Assembly (NCBI RefSeq): GCF_900343145.1
Contig: NZ_LT996886.1
Coordinates: 124,001 to 188,000 of the forward strand
DNA from: Tessaracoccus timonensis
GTDB taxonomy: Bacteria > Actinomycetota > Actinomycetes > Propionibacteriales > Propionibacteriaceae
DNA: 64,000 nucleotides
Reading direction: 5' to 3'
Each line of letters opens with the position of its first letter. Positions within the stretch are counted from its first letter, which is position 1. Under the pieces are notes generated by a model, which searched no databases, had not been told where the DNA came from, and worked only from the letters and a program-made list of their open reading frames with translations. Shown here piece after piece: positions 52,242 to 62,971 of this stretch. The position numbers and the translations under genes were made by a program.

Positions 52242-52976
52242 TCACAGCTCCTTGGTGCGCACCAGGATGCGGTCGCATTCCGGGCAGCGCAGCACCGCGT
52301 TGGCGGGCGCCTGCTGGATGTCGTTGAGGTCCGACACGTTCAGCTGCAACTGGCAGCCCCCGCATCGCCCGCCGGTGAGGGCACCGGCGCCCGAACCCGA
52401 CGTCGCCCGGATCTTCTCGTACAGGTCGAGCAGAGGGCCCTGCAGCTTCGACGCGAGCTCCTTACGAGACTTCGCCACACCGACCGCCTCCGCCTTGAGC
52501 TCCGCCACGGCTGTGTCCCTGGCAGTGACCTCGTCGCGCAACTGCTGCTCGACAGCTTCCTTCTTCTGGGCAAGCTGGTCGCGGTGCGTCGCGGCTTCCT
52601 CGGCTCTGCTCATCGCTTCCAGCTGCTCGTCTTCCAACGTCGCGATGCGCCCGGTGAGGTGTTCGATCTCGGCGACGAGCCCCTGCACGGCCTTCGCATC
52701 GGTGACGCTGCCGTCGTCGAGGCGCTGCTGGTCACGCTCGAGCCGGGCCCGCACTGGCACCAGATCGGATTCCGCGCGACGCGCGGCCACATCCAGGTCG
52801 TCGGCGTTGGTGGTGGCTGCGGTGAGCGCGTCGGAGAGTTCCCGACGCTGTTCCATCAGCGAAGCGATTGCCTGATGCTGCGGCAGCGACTTCGCGAGAT
52901 GCGTCACGCGAGCGATGTCGGAGTCGAGTCCGGCCAGGCGCAGGAGTTCGCGCTGTACCGCTGGTTCGGCTTGCAT
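52242..52976 (-). CDS. C4-type zinc-ribbon coiled-coil protein
   Basis: 244 aa. A long helical coiled coil (about 15-195) precedes a zinc ribbon with CGGCQLQLN and CPECDRIL (CxxC...CxxC). Widely conserved in actinobacteria, of unsettled function, usually near rnhA/cobC-type or RNase genes. Start ATG 52976. Cytoplasmic and acidic. Confidence 0.88.
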   Translation of the reverse strand: MQAEPAVQRELLRLAGLDSDIARVTHLAKSLPQHQAIASLMEQRRELSDALTAATTNADDLDVAARRAESDLVPVRARLERDQQRLDDGSVTDAKAVQGLVAEIEHLTGRIATLEDEQLEAMSRAEEAATHRDQLAQKKEAVEQQLRDEVTARDTAVAELKAEAVGVAKSRKELASKLQGPLLDLYEKIRATSGSGAGALTGGRCGGCQLQLNVSDLNDIQQAPANAVLRCPECDRILVRTKEL

Positions 52977-53029
52977 CAGTTGATTCCTCTTCCCTGTTGG
53001 ATTGTGCTGGTGTGTGGCTCTGGCGGGCG

Positions 53030-54379
53030 TTACAGCGTGAGTCGTTCGCGAACCACGTCGGCGAGCGACTCGGCGATGGAGTCGGCTTCGTCCTGCGTGG
53101 GCGCCTCTACCATGACGCGCACCACCGGCTCCGTGCCCGACGGCCGCAGCAGCACGCGGCCGGTGTCGCCCAGTTGCATGGAGGCGTCTGCGACGGCGCG
53201 GTTGACGTCGTTATCGACGCCTGCGCGCAGCTTGTCGACGCCCCGAACGTTGATAAGCGCCTGCGGGAATACCGTCATGACCTTCGCGAGTTCAGCAAGC
53301 GGCTTACCCGTCTTCGCCATCCGAGCCGCCAGGTGCAGGCCGGTGAGGGTGCCGTCGCCGGTGTTGGCGAACTCGTTGATGATGACGTGCCCGGATTGCT
53401 CACCGCCGAGCGCAAAGCCGTTGGCGTTCATGGACTCGAGCACGTAGCGGTCGCCCACCTTTGTTTGGTCGACGCGGATGCCGTGCTCACGCATGGCCTT
53501 CACCAAGCCGAGGTTGCTCATCACGGTGGCGACGAGCGTGTCCGAAATCAGGCGGTGTTCTTCCTTCATGGCCACCGCGAGGATCGCCATGATCTGGTCG
53601 CCGTTCACGAGGTTGCCATCGGCGTCGACGGCGAGGCAGCGGTCGGCGTCTCCGTCGAGGGCGATGCCGAGGTCGGCCCCCACTTCCGTGACGCGCTGCA
53701 TGAGCGACTCCATGTGGGTGGAGCCACACTTGTCGTTGATGTTGATGCCGTCTGGGTGGTTGTGCATCGGGATGACCTGCGCGCCCTTGGCCTGGAACGC
53801 TTCGATCGCAGTGGTGGAGGCCGCACCGTTGGCGGTATCGATGACGACGGTGAGCCCCTCCAGCGAGGTGTCACCGAGCGAGTTGGTCAGGTGATCGACG
53901 TACTTCTGGTGGAGGCTGACATCGGAGCGAACCCGGCCAACCGCAGCACCCGTGGGACGCGTCCATTCCTCGCCCATGTGCGATTCGATGGCGTCCTCGA
54001 GGTCGTCGGCAAGCTTCACGCCACCACGGGAGAAGAACTTGATGCCGTTGTCAGGCATGGCGTTGTGCGAGGCGGAGATCATCACGCCCAAGTCAGCATT
54101 GATTTCGTCGACCAGGAACGCCACACCTGGCGTCGGAAGCACGTCGACGAGCACCACGTCGATGCCTGCCGAGGCCAGCCCGGCCACGACTGCGGCTTCG
54201 AGAAACTCGCCGCTGGCGCGCGGGTCGCGCCCCACCACGGCGAAAGGTTTGGTGCTGCGAAGCGCTCCAGCTTCACCCAAGATGTGTGCAGCGGCGACGG
54301 AGAGATCAAGCGCCAATTCCGCGGTGAGTTCGACGTTGGCGGTGCCGCGTACGCCGTCGGTTCCAAAAAGACGTGCCAT
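53030..54379 (-). CDS. glmM: Phosphoglucosamine mutase
   Basis: 449 aa from the ATG at 54379 ([12 protein letters not shown]); the frame extends further upstream but without family similarity. Phosphoserine loop [13 protein letters not shown], metal loop [20 protein letters not shown], and phosphate loop [10 protein letters not shown]. It converts glucosamine-6- to -1-phosphate for UDP-GlcNAc and peptidoglycan. It follows rpsI/rplM as usual in actinobacteria. Confidence 0.96.
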   Translation of the reverse strand: MARLFGTDGVRGTANVELTAELALDLSVAAAHILGEAGALRSTKPFAVVGRDPRASGEFLEAAVVAGLASAGIDVVLVDVLPTPGVAFLVDEINADLGVMISASHNAMPDNGIKFFSRGGVKLADDLEDAIESHMGEEWTRPTGAAVGRVRSDVSLHQKYVDHLTNSLGDTSLEGLTVVIDTANGAASTTAIEAFQAKGAQVIPMHNHPDGININDKCGSTHMESLMQRVTEVGADLGIALDGDADRCLAVDADGNLVNGDQIMAILAVAMKEEHRLISDTLVATVMSNLGLVKAMREHGIRVDQTKVGDRYVLESMNANGFALGGEQSGHVIINEFANTGDGTLTGLHLAARMAKTGKPLAELAKVMTVFPQALINVRGVDKLRAGVDNDVNRAVADASMQLGDTGRVLLRPSGTEPVVRVMVEAPTQDEADSIAESLADVVRERLTL

Positions 54380-54465
54380 AAAACGCAACAGTACTCGCGA
54401 TACCGCGTTCTTGGCGAGGAGCCGCCCGTCGCCCACCGTGAAAACGCAGCGGCACCGACGGCCAA

Positions 54466-54546
54466 AACTGCAAAACTCGCCATCAGTGGATGCCCTTACG
54501 CAGGAGCTGAGCGTGAGCGTTGCCACTGTTGGCGAGTTTTGCAGTT
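54466..54546. repeat. Dispersed palindrome, family B, copy 2
   Basis: Arms AACTGCAAAACTCGCCA and TGGCGAGTTTTGCAGTT, perfect 17 bp. Central CTGAGCGTGAGCG is partly complementary to CACGCTCACCTGAG in copy 1. It lies between rpsI and glmM, close to the rpsI terminator. Confidence 0.9.
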
Positions 54547-54593
54547 GTTCTGGCGATACCCGCGCCTCGAGGCACGCCGTCGCCGAAAAACAA

Positions 54594-54628
54594 CTGTGGG
54601 GCAGGTCCTTGCCGGACCTGCCCCACAG
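54594..54628 (-). terminator. rpsI terminator
   Basis: Perfect 15-bp stem CTGTGGGGCAGGTCC / GGACCTGCCCCACAG with a 5-nt loop, 14 bp after the rpsI stop. No strong U-tract follows on the minus strand, but stem stability is high. Confidence 0.85.
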
Positions 54629-54642
54629 TGCATGAGTGTTGA

Positions 54643-55167
54643 TCAGCGCTTGCTGTACTGAGGCGCCTTGCGGGCCTTCTTGAGACCAGCCTTCTTACGC
54701 TCGGGCACGCGGGCGTCGCGGGTGAGCAGTCCAGCCTTCTTGAGCGCGGGGCGCGAGGCCTCAGCGTCGACGGCGTTCAGCGCGCGGGCGATCGCCAGGC
54801 GCAGCGCACCTGCCTGTCCCGACGGGCCGCCACCCACGATGCGGGCCACGACGTCGTAGGAACCAACGAGGCCAGCGACGACGAAAGGCTCGTTGATGGC
54901 CTGTTGGTGCAGCTTGTTGGGGAAGTAGTCTTCCAGAGTGCGGCCGTTGATGGACCACGAACCGGAACCGGGGATGATTCGGACGCGGGCGATAGCCTGC
55001 TTCCGACGGCCGACGGCCTGACCAGGGGCCACGACGGCGGGCCGAGACTGGGCGCCTTCAGCGGCGGCCGGGTTGGAATCGGAGCGGTAGGCGATCTCGC
55101 GATTCTCTTCATCGGTGAACGGCGTGATCTCGTCGCTCACGGTCTCCTCGACAACTTCAGTGCTCAT
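54643..55167 (-). CDS. rpsI: 30S ribosomal protein S9
   Basis: 174 aa including a long acidic N-terminal extension (about 45 aa) usual in actinobacteria. The S9 core starts [14 protein letters not shown] and ends RKAPQYSKR, whose tail contacts P-site tRNA. It lies 19 bp after rplM. Confidence 0.97.
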   Translation of the reverse strand: MSTEVVEETVSDEITPFTDEENREIAYRSDSNPAAAEGAQSRPAVVAPGQAVGRRKQAIARVRIIPGSGSWSINGRTLEDYFPNKLHQQAINEPFVVAGLVGSYDVVARIVGGGPSGQAGALRLAIARALNAVDAEASRPALKKAGLLTRDARVPERKKAGLKKARKAPQYSKR

Positions 55168-55186
55168 ATATGTCTCTGCGCTCTCG

Positions 55187-55630
55187 TTACTGGGCGATCT
55201 GGGTGATCTCGTACGGCTGCGGCTTCTGCGCAGCGTGGGGGTGCTCAGGGCCGGCGTACACCTTGAGCTTGCCGATGAGCTGACGCGACAGCTTGTTCTT
55301 CGGCAGCATGCCCCACACCGCGCGCTCGACAGCCTTGCGCGGGTTCTTCTCCAGCAGCTCGCCGATGGAGGACTGCTTCAGCCCGCCCGGACGGCCGGAG
55401 TGAGAGAAGCGCATCGACTTCTGAGCCTTGTCGCCGGTGAGCGCGATCTTCGACGCATTGACGACAATCACGAAGTCGCCGCCGTCGACGTGCGGGGCGA
55501 AAGTGGCCTTGTGCTTGCCACGCAGCAACGTTGCGGCAGTTACCGCGAGACGTCCGAGGACAACATCCTCGGCATCAATCACATACCAGTTCCTGGCGAT
55601 TTCGCCTGGCTTGGGGGTGTACGTAGTCAC
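55187..55630 (-). CDS. rplM: 50S ribosomal protein L13
   Basis: 147 aa from the GTG at 55630 ([19 protein letters not shown]); the frame extends further upstream but is not family-like. L13 signatures [12 protein letters not shown] and [11 protein letters not shown] are present. First gene of the rplM-rpsI operon. Confidence 0.97.
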   Translation of the reverse strand: MTTYTPKPGEIARNWYVIDAEDVVLGRLAVTAATLLRGKHKATFAPHVDGGDFVIVVNASKIALTGDKAQKSMRFSHSGRPGGLKQSSIGELLEKNPRKAVERAVWGMLPKNKLSRQLIGKLKVYAGPEHPHAAQKPQPYEITQIAQ

Positions 55631-55815
55631 GGACGCAGACCAACTTCCAGTTTGTGTACTTCTTGCCTTGGGATTGCGTCCCAGGGCACGTGAGCCAGCC
55701 CGCAGGATGCGCAACAGCTACCTACCCTAGAACAGGGAGGCCAATCGGTCAAAATCCGCGCAATGTCGCACGAAGATTCTGGGTAGAAAGCGTAGCTCAT
55801 GGCCGATGTGGAGGG

Positions 55816-56754
55816 TCAACGAGCACTCCTGGCGCCCAGGACCGCGCACGCGATGCCCCCTGCCACGAACGTCGCGAGTGAGACGAGCCTCGTCGATCGA
55901 CGCACGGCATGTGCGTCGGGGCGCGGACCATCACCAAGCAGCCCTCGCTCCTCGACCCGCCCTCCGTAGTAAATGTTGCGACCGCCAAGTTGCACGCCCA
56001 GCGCGCCCGCCATCGCTGATTCACACCAGCCCCCGTTCGGGCTCGGGTGCTTGGCATGGTCGCGTCGCAACACTCGCCACGCTCGACGTGCATCGCCACT
56101 CACGGCAGGCGCGAGCCCTGCAAACAGCATGCCGGTGGCCCTGGCGGGCAGCAGATCGAGCACATCATCGAGTCGCGCAGCCACTTTCCCGAACCGTTCG
56201 TAATGGGCGTTGCGATGCCCGATCATGGCGTCGAGGGTATTCACCGCGCGGTGCACCAGCATGCCTGGCACACCCAGCGTCGCACCCCAGAAGATCGACG
56301 CGACGGCGGCGTCGGCCGTGTTCTCTGCCATCGATTCGATGGTGGCTCGAGCGAGCTCCGGCGCGTCGAGCGCGTCGGCGTCTCTGCCGCACAGATGCCC
56401 CAGCCGCTCGCGGGCGCGAGGCAGATCGTCGGCGTCGAGGGCGTCGGCCATGATGCGTCCTTCCTTGGCAAGGCTGGTGGCCCCGACGACGGCCCAGGTT
56501 GTGCAGGCGGTGGCAACCACCCGAACCCACGGCCAACGCCGCCCGGCGCATTCCACGACGGCACCGCCCACTGCGAGTGGGGCGAGCAGTGCCGCGACGT
56601 GCATCCCGCCGGCGCCCACGTCGTCGGCGTAGGTGTGCTCCTCGATTCGGCTGGCCGCCGTACCGAACCACGCGACGGGGTGATGCCGCGCGGGGTCGCC
56701 GAACGCACGGTCCGCCACGAGTCCCAGTGCCAAGCCCACCGCACGCCACTTCAT
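55816..56754 (-). CDS. cobD: Cobalamin biosynthesis protein CobD/CbiB
   Basis: 312 aa, integral membrane enzyme. It joins (R)-1-amino-2-propanol phosphate to adenosylcobyric acid. It starts ALGLVADRAFGDPARHHPVAW and carries ATIESMAENTADAAVASIFW and GVQLGGRNIYYG. Four to five hydrophobic segments. Overlaps the decarboxylase gene by 4 bp, so substrate supply and attachment are coupled. Confidence 0.94.
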   Translation of the reverse strand: MKWRAVGLALGLVADRAFGDPARHHPVAWFGTAASRIEEHTYADDVGAGGMHVAALLAPLAVGGAVVECAGRRWPWVRVVATACTTWAVVGATSLAKEGRIMADALDADDLPRARERLGHLCGRDADALDAPELARATIESMAENTADAAVASIFWGATLGVPGMLVHRAVNTLDAMIGHRNAHYERFGKVAARLDDVLDLLPARATGMLFAGLAPAVSGDARRAWRVLRRDHAKHPSPNGGWCESAMAGALGVQLGGRNIYYGGRVEERGLLGDGPRPDAHAVRRSTRLVSLATFVAGGIACAVLGARSAR

Positions 56755-57812
56755 GGCTGATCTCCTTCCGCCTGCACCGCGGCGAACGCGGCAGCAAGGC
56801 GCTCATGAGCTCGTGGGGTGCGCACGGCCAGCCGAAGCCAGCTAGGCCCAAGCCCCGGAAATGTTTCGCATCGACGAACCGCAAACCCCTGCTTGGCGAG
56901 CGGCTCGCGCAGCGACCCAGCCCCCATCGACGAGGTGTCCGCCAGCACGAATGGGCTCTGCGACGGCGCCACCCACAGCCCGAGCGTTTCGAGACGCCGC
57001 ACCAGGTCGTTCCGCGCCGCCGGAATCGATGCTGCCTCGGCACGCACGAAGGCGAGCGCTTCGTCGGACATGCACGCCTGCATCAGCGTGATGGCGGGCG
57101 AGGAGACCGACCACGGCGTTTGCTCACTGCGAAGCCTCGCGATCAGATCGGGCTCCCCCACCGCGTAGCCCGCCCGCACACCGGCGATCGAGAACGCCTT
57201 CGTGAGGGAGCGCGTCACCAGGAGCCCCGGCATCGCGGGCGCGATGAGGGAATGGTCGTCGCCCACTTCGTCGAGGAAGGCTTCGTCGACGAGCACCACC
57301 CGCCCAGGGCGGGCCAACCGTCGAAGCACGTCCGCCGGGTGCAACACCCCGGTGGGATTGGTGGGGTTACCCACGACGACGACATCGGCGTCGTCGGGCA
57401 CGTCACCCGAGTTCAGCGTGAAGGGGCGATCGAGCAACACGCGCGACACGTGATGCCCGGCCCGCAGCAAGGCCGCTTCCGGCTCCGTGAACTGCGGGTG
57501 CACCACCACTGCCTTGCGGGGCCGCAACGCGCGCGCCACGAGGGTGAACGCCTCCGCTGCTCCGCTGGTAGGCAGCACCATCTTCTGCGGCACGCCCCAC
57601 CTGCCCGCGATGGCAGCAATCGCCGGCGCGGGGTTGGGATACGCAGCCCACGTCGAGACCGCGCGCATGAGTGCCTCTTGCACAAACGTCGGCGGCGTGG
57701 CAGCCCGCACGTTCACGGCGAAGTCTTCCAGACCTTCTCCCAGGTCAGCGTCGCCGTGGTGCAGTAAATCCGGCCAACCGGAATCCGTGGCACAATACCC
57801 GCGATGACTCAC
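56751..57812 (-). CDS. cobC: L-threonine-O-3-phosphate decarboxylase-like aminotransferase (CobC)
   Basis: 353 aa from a GTG at 57812; a longer frame to 57905 would overlap cbiT further. PLP-dependent class I/II fold. Typical opening HHGDADLGEGLEDFAVNV, PLP-lysine in TRSLTKAFSIAGVRAGY and Arg in RLAVRTP. It makes aminopropanol phosphate for CobD. Its start overlaps the divergent cbiT start by 9 bp. Confidence 0.85.
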   Translation of the reverse strand: MSHRGYCATDSGWPDLLHHGDADLGEGLEDFAVNVRAATPPTFVQEALMRAVSTWAAYPNPAPAIAAIAGRWGVPQKMVLPTSGAAEAFTLVARALRPRKAVVVHPQFTEPEAALLRAGHHVSRVLLDRPFTLNSGDVPDDADVVVVGNPTNPTGVLHPADVLRRLARPGRVVLVDEAFLDEVGDDHSLIAPAMPGLLVTRSLTKAFSIAGVRAGYAVGEPDLIARLRSEQTPWSVSSPAITLMQACMSDEALAFVRAEAASIPAARNDLVRRLETLGLWVAPSQSPFVLADTSSMGAGSLREPLAKQGFAVRRCETFPGLGPSWLRLAVRTPRAHERLAAAFAAVQAEGDQP

Positions 57813-58376
57813 GCTTTCTCTCCCGTTCCCGGTCTGCCCGACGACGCGTTCGCCCATGATGGCCTCATCACCAAGCGCGTGGCCAGGGCCGCCGCGCTCG
57901 CGCACTTGCGCCCGTCACCGAAGGAGCGACTGTGGGACGTCGGCGTCGGTGCGGGCAGCGTGCTCGTCGAATGGCTTCGGGCGCTGCCTGACACCACAGG
58001 CATCGGCGTCGAACGCCGCCCCGAGCGCCTGGCGAACGCGCGCGAGAATCTGCACCGTTTCAAGGTGGCTGATAGAGGTGAGCTGGTGGCCGCCGACGCG
58101 CAAGACGCCCTGGCGGGACTCCCCCAGCCGGATGCGGTGTTCATCGGCGGCGGATTGAGCGACGGTGTGCTCACCCAGTGCGTGGATCGGCTGAAATCGG
58201 GGGGCAGGCTGGTGGCGCATGGGGTCACCGTCGAGGCAGAACTCCTGCTTGCTGCTGCGCAGGCCACCCACGGCGGGGAGCTCATGCGCATCGCGGTGGA
58301 GGTGGGCGACACCATCGGCTCGTTCCGTGGCTGGAAGCCGCTGCGCACTATCACGCAGTGGGCCTGGCAGCGCTGA
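57804..58376 (+). CDS. cbiT: Cobalt-precorrin C15 methyltransferase/decarboxylase CbiT
   Basis: 190 aa. SAM-binding motif WDVGVGAGSVLVEW (about 44-57) in a Rossmann methyltransferase. CbiT is the C-terminal half of CobL in aerobic pathways; here it is separate, matching the anaerobic route. Head-to-head with cobC and convergent with cbiO (2-bp gap). A CACAAT -10 candidate lies about 8 bp before the ATG. Confidence 0.9.
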   Translation: MTHAFSPVPGLPDDAFAHDGLITKRVARAAALAHLRPSPKERLWDVGVGAGSVLVEWLRALPDTTGIGVERRPERLANARENLHRFKVADRGELVAADAQDALAGLPQPDAVFIGGGLSDGVLTQCVDRLKSGGRLVAHGVTVEAELLLAAAQATHGGELMRIAVEVGDTIGSFRGWKPLRTITQWAWQR

Positions 58377-58377
58377 T

Positions 58378-59168
<791 letters not shown>

Positions 59169-59172
<4 letters not shown>

Positions 59173-59927
59173 CGCCACGGCAACCACACTCCCAGTATCC
59201 AGATGCCGGCGACGGTCAGCGCGCATCCGCCCAGCATCGCCCAACTGCGTTGCCTTGGCAGCGCCGTGGTGCGCAGCCCTTCCTCCATGCCTCGTGCGGT
59301 GAGGCCCTGCTCCAGCCGCTGGGCACGATCCCACGCGCGCAGCAGCAAGGTGCCGGTCACTGCCCCGGCGCTGTGCAACGTCACGCGCCCGCAGCGTCGA
59401 TGCTGGGCGTCGAGCAGCGACGTGGCGGTGTCGAGCAGGATGAACAGCATTCGGTACGTAAGCGAGGCGATGTCCACCAGGGGGCCTGGAACCCGGTGAC
59501 GCTCCATCCAGTTAAGCAGATCAGACATCGGCGTGGTGAGCGCTAGCAGCATCACCGCAAGCGTGCCGCATATGGCGTGCAGGAATAGTCGCCACGCCAT
59601 GCTGACCGATTCGGGTCCGACGGAGAGCAGCCCTAGGCTCCAGTAGGCGTCGACAGGGTCTCGCCCTACCGAGCACAGCACTGAGATGGCTCCCACACAG
59701 ATGAAACCGAAGGGCACCGCCATCGCGGTCACCACCATGGATGCGGGGATGCGCGCCGGCCCTAGGACGAGCGCGAGCGCCACCACCCCTGCTGCGACGG
59801 TGGCCCAGATTGAAGGCACCGCGAGCGCGGTCACGACGAGGGCCCCGCTCCACAACACCTTCTCACCTACGCGATGACGCCGCCAGGGGCTTGCCCAAGC
59901 GGCGTCATCGAGCGCCAGTGTGGCCAC
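59169..59927 (-). CDS. cbiQ: Cobalt ECF transporter transmembrane subunit CbiQ
   Basis: 252 aa, about five membrane segments, with the two short Ala-x-Gly coupling motifs ([20 protein letters not shown] contains ARG). Couples CbiO to CbiM/CbiN. Starts 2 bp after the cbiN stop. Confidence 0.92.
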
Positions 59928-59929
59928 GG

Positions 59930-60277
59930 TCAGTCGGCGTCTATCGTGCGTGGCTCGCCGACGGCGCCATCTTCGTCGCGAGCCGCTTTGCGTCCGCGCA
60001 GGTTGCCGAACGCAAACCCGACGATGCCCGCACCCACCGCTGCCTGGAGCGCGAACAATCCCGACTCCAGTTCGCCGGAGCCAGGCTCGAAGATGGGTTG
60101 GAACCAGGGCTTAGCGCCTTGTTCGTCCATGATGTCCACCACGACGGAGTCCGTGCCGACGAAGCCTTCCTCGCCCTCCTGCACAGTCTTGCCGCCGAGG
60201 CTGAACGACACCGCGAAGAGCACAACGATGCCCAACGCGCAGATCACATTCACCCAAGGGAAACGACGCTCAGACAT
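59930..60277 (-). CDS. cbiN: Cobalt ECF transporter small subunit CbiN
   Basis: 115 aa from the ATG at 60277, overlapping the cbiM end by 8 bp. Two membrane segments (about 9-28 and 78-98) with an extracytoplasmic loop, [13 protein letters not shown] being typical for CbiN. Confidence 0.88.
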   Translation of the reverse strand: MSERRFPWVNVICALGIVVLFAVSFSLGGKTVQEGEEGFVGTDSVVVDIMDEQGAKPWFQPIFEPGSGELESGLFALQAAVGAGIVGFAFGNLRGRKAARDEDGAVGEPRTIDAD

Positions 60278-60956
60278 GGACGGGCTCCTTCGGTTCGGCA
60301 CGCAGTACGTGGAGACGGACGAGGTCAGACTTGGCGACGCGCGTCAGGAAGCGCAACACGATCACGCCCAGGAGGCCCTCCATGATGGCGAGCGGGATCT
60401 GGGTGATGGCGAACACGCTGAGGAACTTCGCGGCAGCACCGCCGAGCCCGCTCGTCGGGTCGGGGTAGGCGAGCGCCAGCTGCAGCGACGTCACGCAGTA
60501 GGTGCTGAGGTCTGCGAGGGCCATGGCGAAGAAGATGCCGATGTCCTTCGAGCCGCCCAGCTTCCGCACGAGCACCCACGCCCCGTAGCCAACCCAGGGG
60601 CCGACAACGGCCATCGAGAAGACGTTCGCGCCGAGCGTGGTGAGGCCGCCGTGGGCCAGCAGCAGCGCTTGGAACAGTAGGACGATGGTGCCGAGGAAGG
60701 CCATCACGGGCGGTTTAAACAATACCGCACCTAGACCTGTGCCCGTCGGGTGCGAAGAGCTACCCGATACGCTGGGCAGCTTGATGGCCGACAGCACGAA
60801 GGTGAATCCTGCGGCGGCGGCCAAGAGCAGTTTGTTTTCGGGGTTCTTGCGGGTTTCTTTGATGACTGCCGTAGCTCCATGGATGATGAAGGGCGCCGCT
60901 GCCACACTCCATCCGACGGCGTGGGCCACCGGCAGGTAGCCCTCTGCGATGTGCAT
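60270..60956 (-). CDS. cbiM: Cobalt ECF transporter substrate-capture subunit CbiM
   Basis: 228 aa. Begins [16 protein letters not shown]; the N-terminal Met-His pair binds the metal and cannot be extended. Six to seven membrane segments. [16 protein letters not shown] is the CbiM signature. Operon cbiMNQO behind a cobalamin riboswitch. Confidence 0.94.
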   Translation of the reverse strand: MHIAEGYLPVAHAVGWSVAAAPFIIHGATAVIKETRKNPENKLLLAAAAGFTFVLSAIKLPSVSGSSSHPTGTGLGAVLFKPPVMAFLGTIVLLFQALLLAHGGLTTLGANVFSMAVVGPWVGYGAWVLVRKLGGSKDIGIFFAMALADLSTYCVTSLQLALAYPDPTSGLGGAAAKFLSVFAITQIPLAIMEGLLGVIVLRFLTRVAKSDLVRLHVLRAEPKEPVHV

Positions 60957-60998
60957 CGTGCACGATCCTTTCCTCGGGATTACGCGTCCCGAATTAGG

Positions 60999-61130
60999 TC
61001 TGGTGGCGAGTTCCTGACTAACGCCCCGATGGGGCGATCACAGTGGCGCGACCGTGCTGGCTTCACCAGCTTCCTCGCAAATTCACCAGAGATTCAGTAG
61101 TGAGGCTGAGCCTATACCACGGCAATTCGC
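60999..61130 (-). promoter_or_regulatory. Cobalamin riboswitch
   Basis: The minus strand carries GAGGAAGCTGGTGAAGCCAG, ACGGTCGCGCCACTGTGA, GTCAGGAACTCGCCACCAG: the conserved blocks of the adenosylcobalamin aptamer in the right order. It precedes cbiM by about 45 nt, with TCGGGATTACGCGTCCCGA as a short hairpin between. Exact ends approximate. Confidence 0.92.
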
Positions 61131-61177
61131 AGACAGCCGGTATCCCGTCCTAACGGTTCACACGCTACGGTTACGGT

Positions 61178-61828
61178 GTGCAGTACGACTATCTGAAGCT
61201 CGGTTCCGACATCTACCGGCGCTCATTCGAGATCATCCGTGAAGAGGCGAACCTCGAACGTTTCCCCGCCGACGTGGAGCCCGCCGTCGTGCGAATGGTG
61301 CACGCTGCGGCAGATCCAGCCATCGCCGACATGGTGGCGTTCACCCCCGACGTCGCCTCGCGCACGCTGGCCGCGTTGGAGTCCGGCGCGACCATCCTGT
61401 GTGACTCGTCGATGGTGGCCACCGGCATCATCCGCTCACGGCTGCCTGAAGGCGCGCAGGTGGTGTGCCACATCAAAGACCCGCGCCTGGTGCAGCTCGC
61501 GGAGGAGCAGGGCACGACGAAAACTGCGGCCGCGGTGGATTTGTGGCAGCACGATGGGCTGCTCGACGGCGGCATCGTCGTGATCGGCAACGCCCCCACC
61601 GCGCTCTTCCGCACGCTGGAGGTGTGCCACGCCACCGGCGCACGCCCAGCCGCGATCGTCGGCATCCCCGTCGGGTTTGTGGGTGCGGCGGAATCCAAGC
61701 AGGCGCTGGTCGATGACACCCTTGGCCTGGAGTACCTCACGGTGTTGGGCCGCCGCGGCGGCTCGGCGATGGCTGTGGCTGCCGTGAACGCCATGGCCAG
61801 CGCAGCCGAAACCACGAATGACCGCTGA
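61178..61828 (+). CDS. cbiC: Precorrin-8X methylmutase CbiC/CobH
   Basis: 216 aa from a GTG. Motifs SGATILCDSSMVATGI, KTAAAVDLWQ, VVIGNAPTALFRTLEV and IVGIPVGFVGAAESKQ. It rearranges the C11 methyl group to make hydrogenobyrinate or cobyrinate. Overlaps cbiD by 11 bp. Confidence 0.95.
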   Translation: MQYDYLKLGSDIYRRSFEIIREEANLERFPADVEPAVVRMVHAAADPAIADMVAFTPDVASRTLAALESGATILCDSSMVATGIIRSRLPEGAQVVCHIKDPRLVQLAEEQGTTKTAAAVDLWQHDGLLDGGIVVIGNAPTALFRTLEVCHATGARPAAIVGIPVGFVGAAESKQALVDDTLGLEYLTVLGRRGGSAMAVAAVNAMASAAETTNDR

Positions 61829-62963
61829 CGAACAGGCTCGATTGGCCGCGGAGGGGCGCGACGCGCTGCGTCCCCGCGGGCGTGCCGCACAGCTGGAGCA
61901 TTCCGAGCTCCGCCCCGGCTGGACGACGGGCGCGTGTGCGTGCGCGGCCGCCACGGCGGCCTTCGAAGCTCTGCTGACCGGCGACTTCCCCGACCCCGTC
62001 GAGATCACCTTGCCCGGCGGGCGCACACCAGCGTTTGCGCTCACCCAGAGCCGGTTGAGCGACGGCGAGGCGATGGCGGCTATCACGAAGGATGCCGGCG
62101 ACGACCCTGACGTCACCCACGGCGTGGTGGTACGTGCCACGGTGCGGCGCACGTCGGACGGTGCAGGCGTGAGCTTCGTGGGGGGCGCGGGCGTCGGCAC
62201 CGTGACGCTGCCTGGATTGCCTCTCGAGGTGGGCGAGCCGGCCATCAACCCCATGCCCCGGAAATACATCACCGACAACCTCGCATCCGTGGCGCATCGC
62301 CACGACGTGAGCGCCGACGTTGAGGTAATCATCAGCATCGACGACGGCGAACGCGTCGCCAAGCGCACCTGGAACGCCCGCATCGGGGTGCTGGGCGGGC
62401 TCAGCGTGCTCGGCACGACGGGCGTGGTGGTGCCCTATTCCTGTTCGGCATGGATCGCCTCCATCCACCGCGGCATCGACGTCGCCTGCGCCAGGGGCGC
62501 GCAACACGCCGCGGCCTGCACAGGCTCCACGTCGGAGCGAGTGGCCGAGGAGCTGTACCCCGGCATCGAGCTGCTCGACATGGGAGATTTCGCCGGCGCC
62601 GTGCTGAAGTACTTGCGCAAGCATCCCCTGCCGCGCCTCACCATCGTCGGGGGCGTGGCGAAGCTATCGAAGCTGGCGGCGGGTTATCTGGATTTGCACT
62701 CTCACCGCACGCAAATTCAGCCCGCCCACTTGGTGCAGCTGGTTGCTAGCGCTGACGCCAGTGAGGCGCTGCAGGCTCAGATCGCGGAGGTGTGCACCGT
62801 CGCGCACGCCGTGCAGCTCGCCGACGAGGAGGGCATCAATCTGCCCCACCTCATCGCAGTATCTGCCCGCAATGAAGCCCTCGAGGTGCTCAAGGGCTCC
62901 CCCGTCGAGGTAGAGATTGTGGTGGTGAACCGAGCGGGCGACATCCTCGCCCGCGTCGGTTGA
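61818..62963 (+). CDS. cbiD: Cobalt-precorrin-5B (C1)-methyltransferase CbiD
   Basis: 381 aa. Starts LRPGWTTGACACAAATAAF, typical of CbiD, a marker of the anaerobic pathway. It overlaps the cbiC end by 11 bp and lies 8 bp from the convergent cbiX-type gene. Confidence 0.95.
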   Translation: MTADEQARLAAEGRDALRPRGRAAQLEHSELRPGWTTGACACAAATAAFEALLTGDFPDPVEITLPGGRTPAFALTQSRLSDGEAMAAITKDAGDDPDVTHGVVVRATVRRTSDGAGVSFVGGAGVGTVTLPGLPLEVGEPAINPMPRKYITDNLASVAHRHDVSADVEVIISIDDGERVAKRTWNARIGVLGGLSVLGTTGVVVPYSCSAWIASIHRGIDVACARGAQHAAACTGSTSERVAEELYPGIELLDMGDFAGAVLKYLRKHPLPRLTIVGGVAKLSKLAAGYLDLHSHRTQIQPAHLVQLVASADASEALQAQIAEVCTVAHAVQLADEEGINLPHLIAVSARNEALEVLKGSPVEVEIVVVNRAGDILARVG

Positions 62964-62971
62964 CCTCAGCG

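Noticed and set aside
52868-54661. 597-aa plus-strand frame opposite glmM
   Set aside because: Shadow of glmM, whose motifs are certain.
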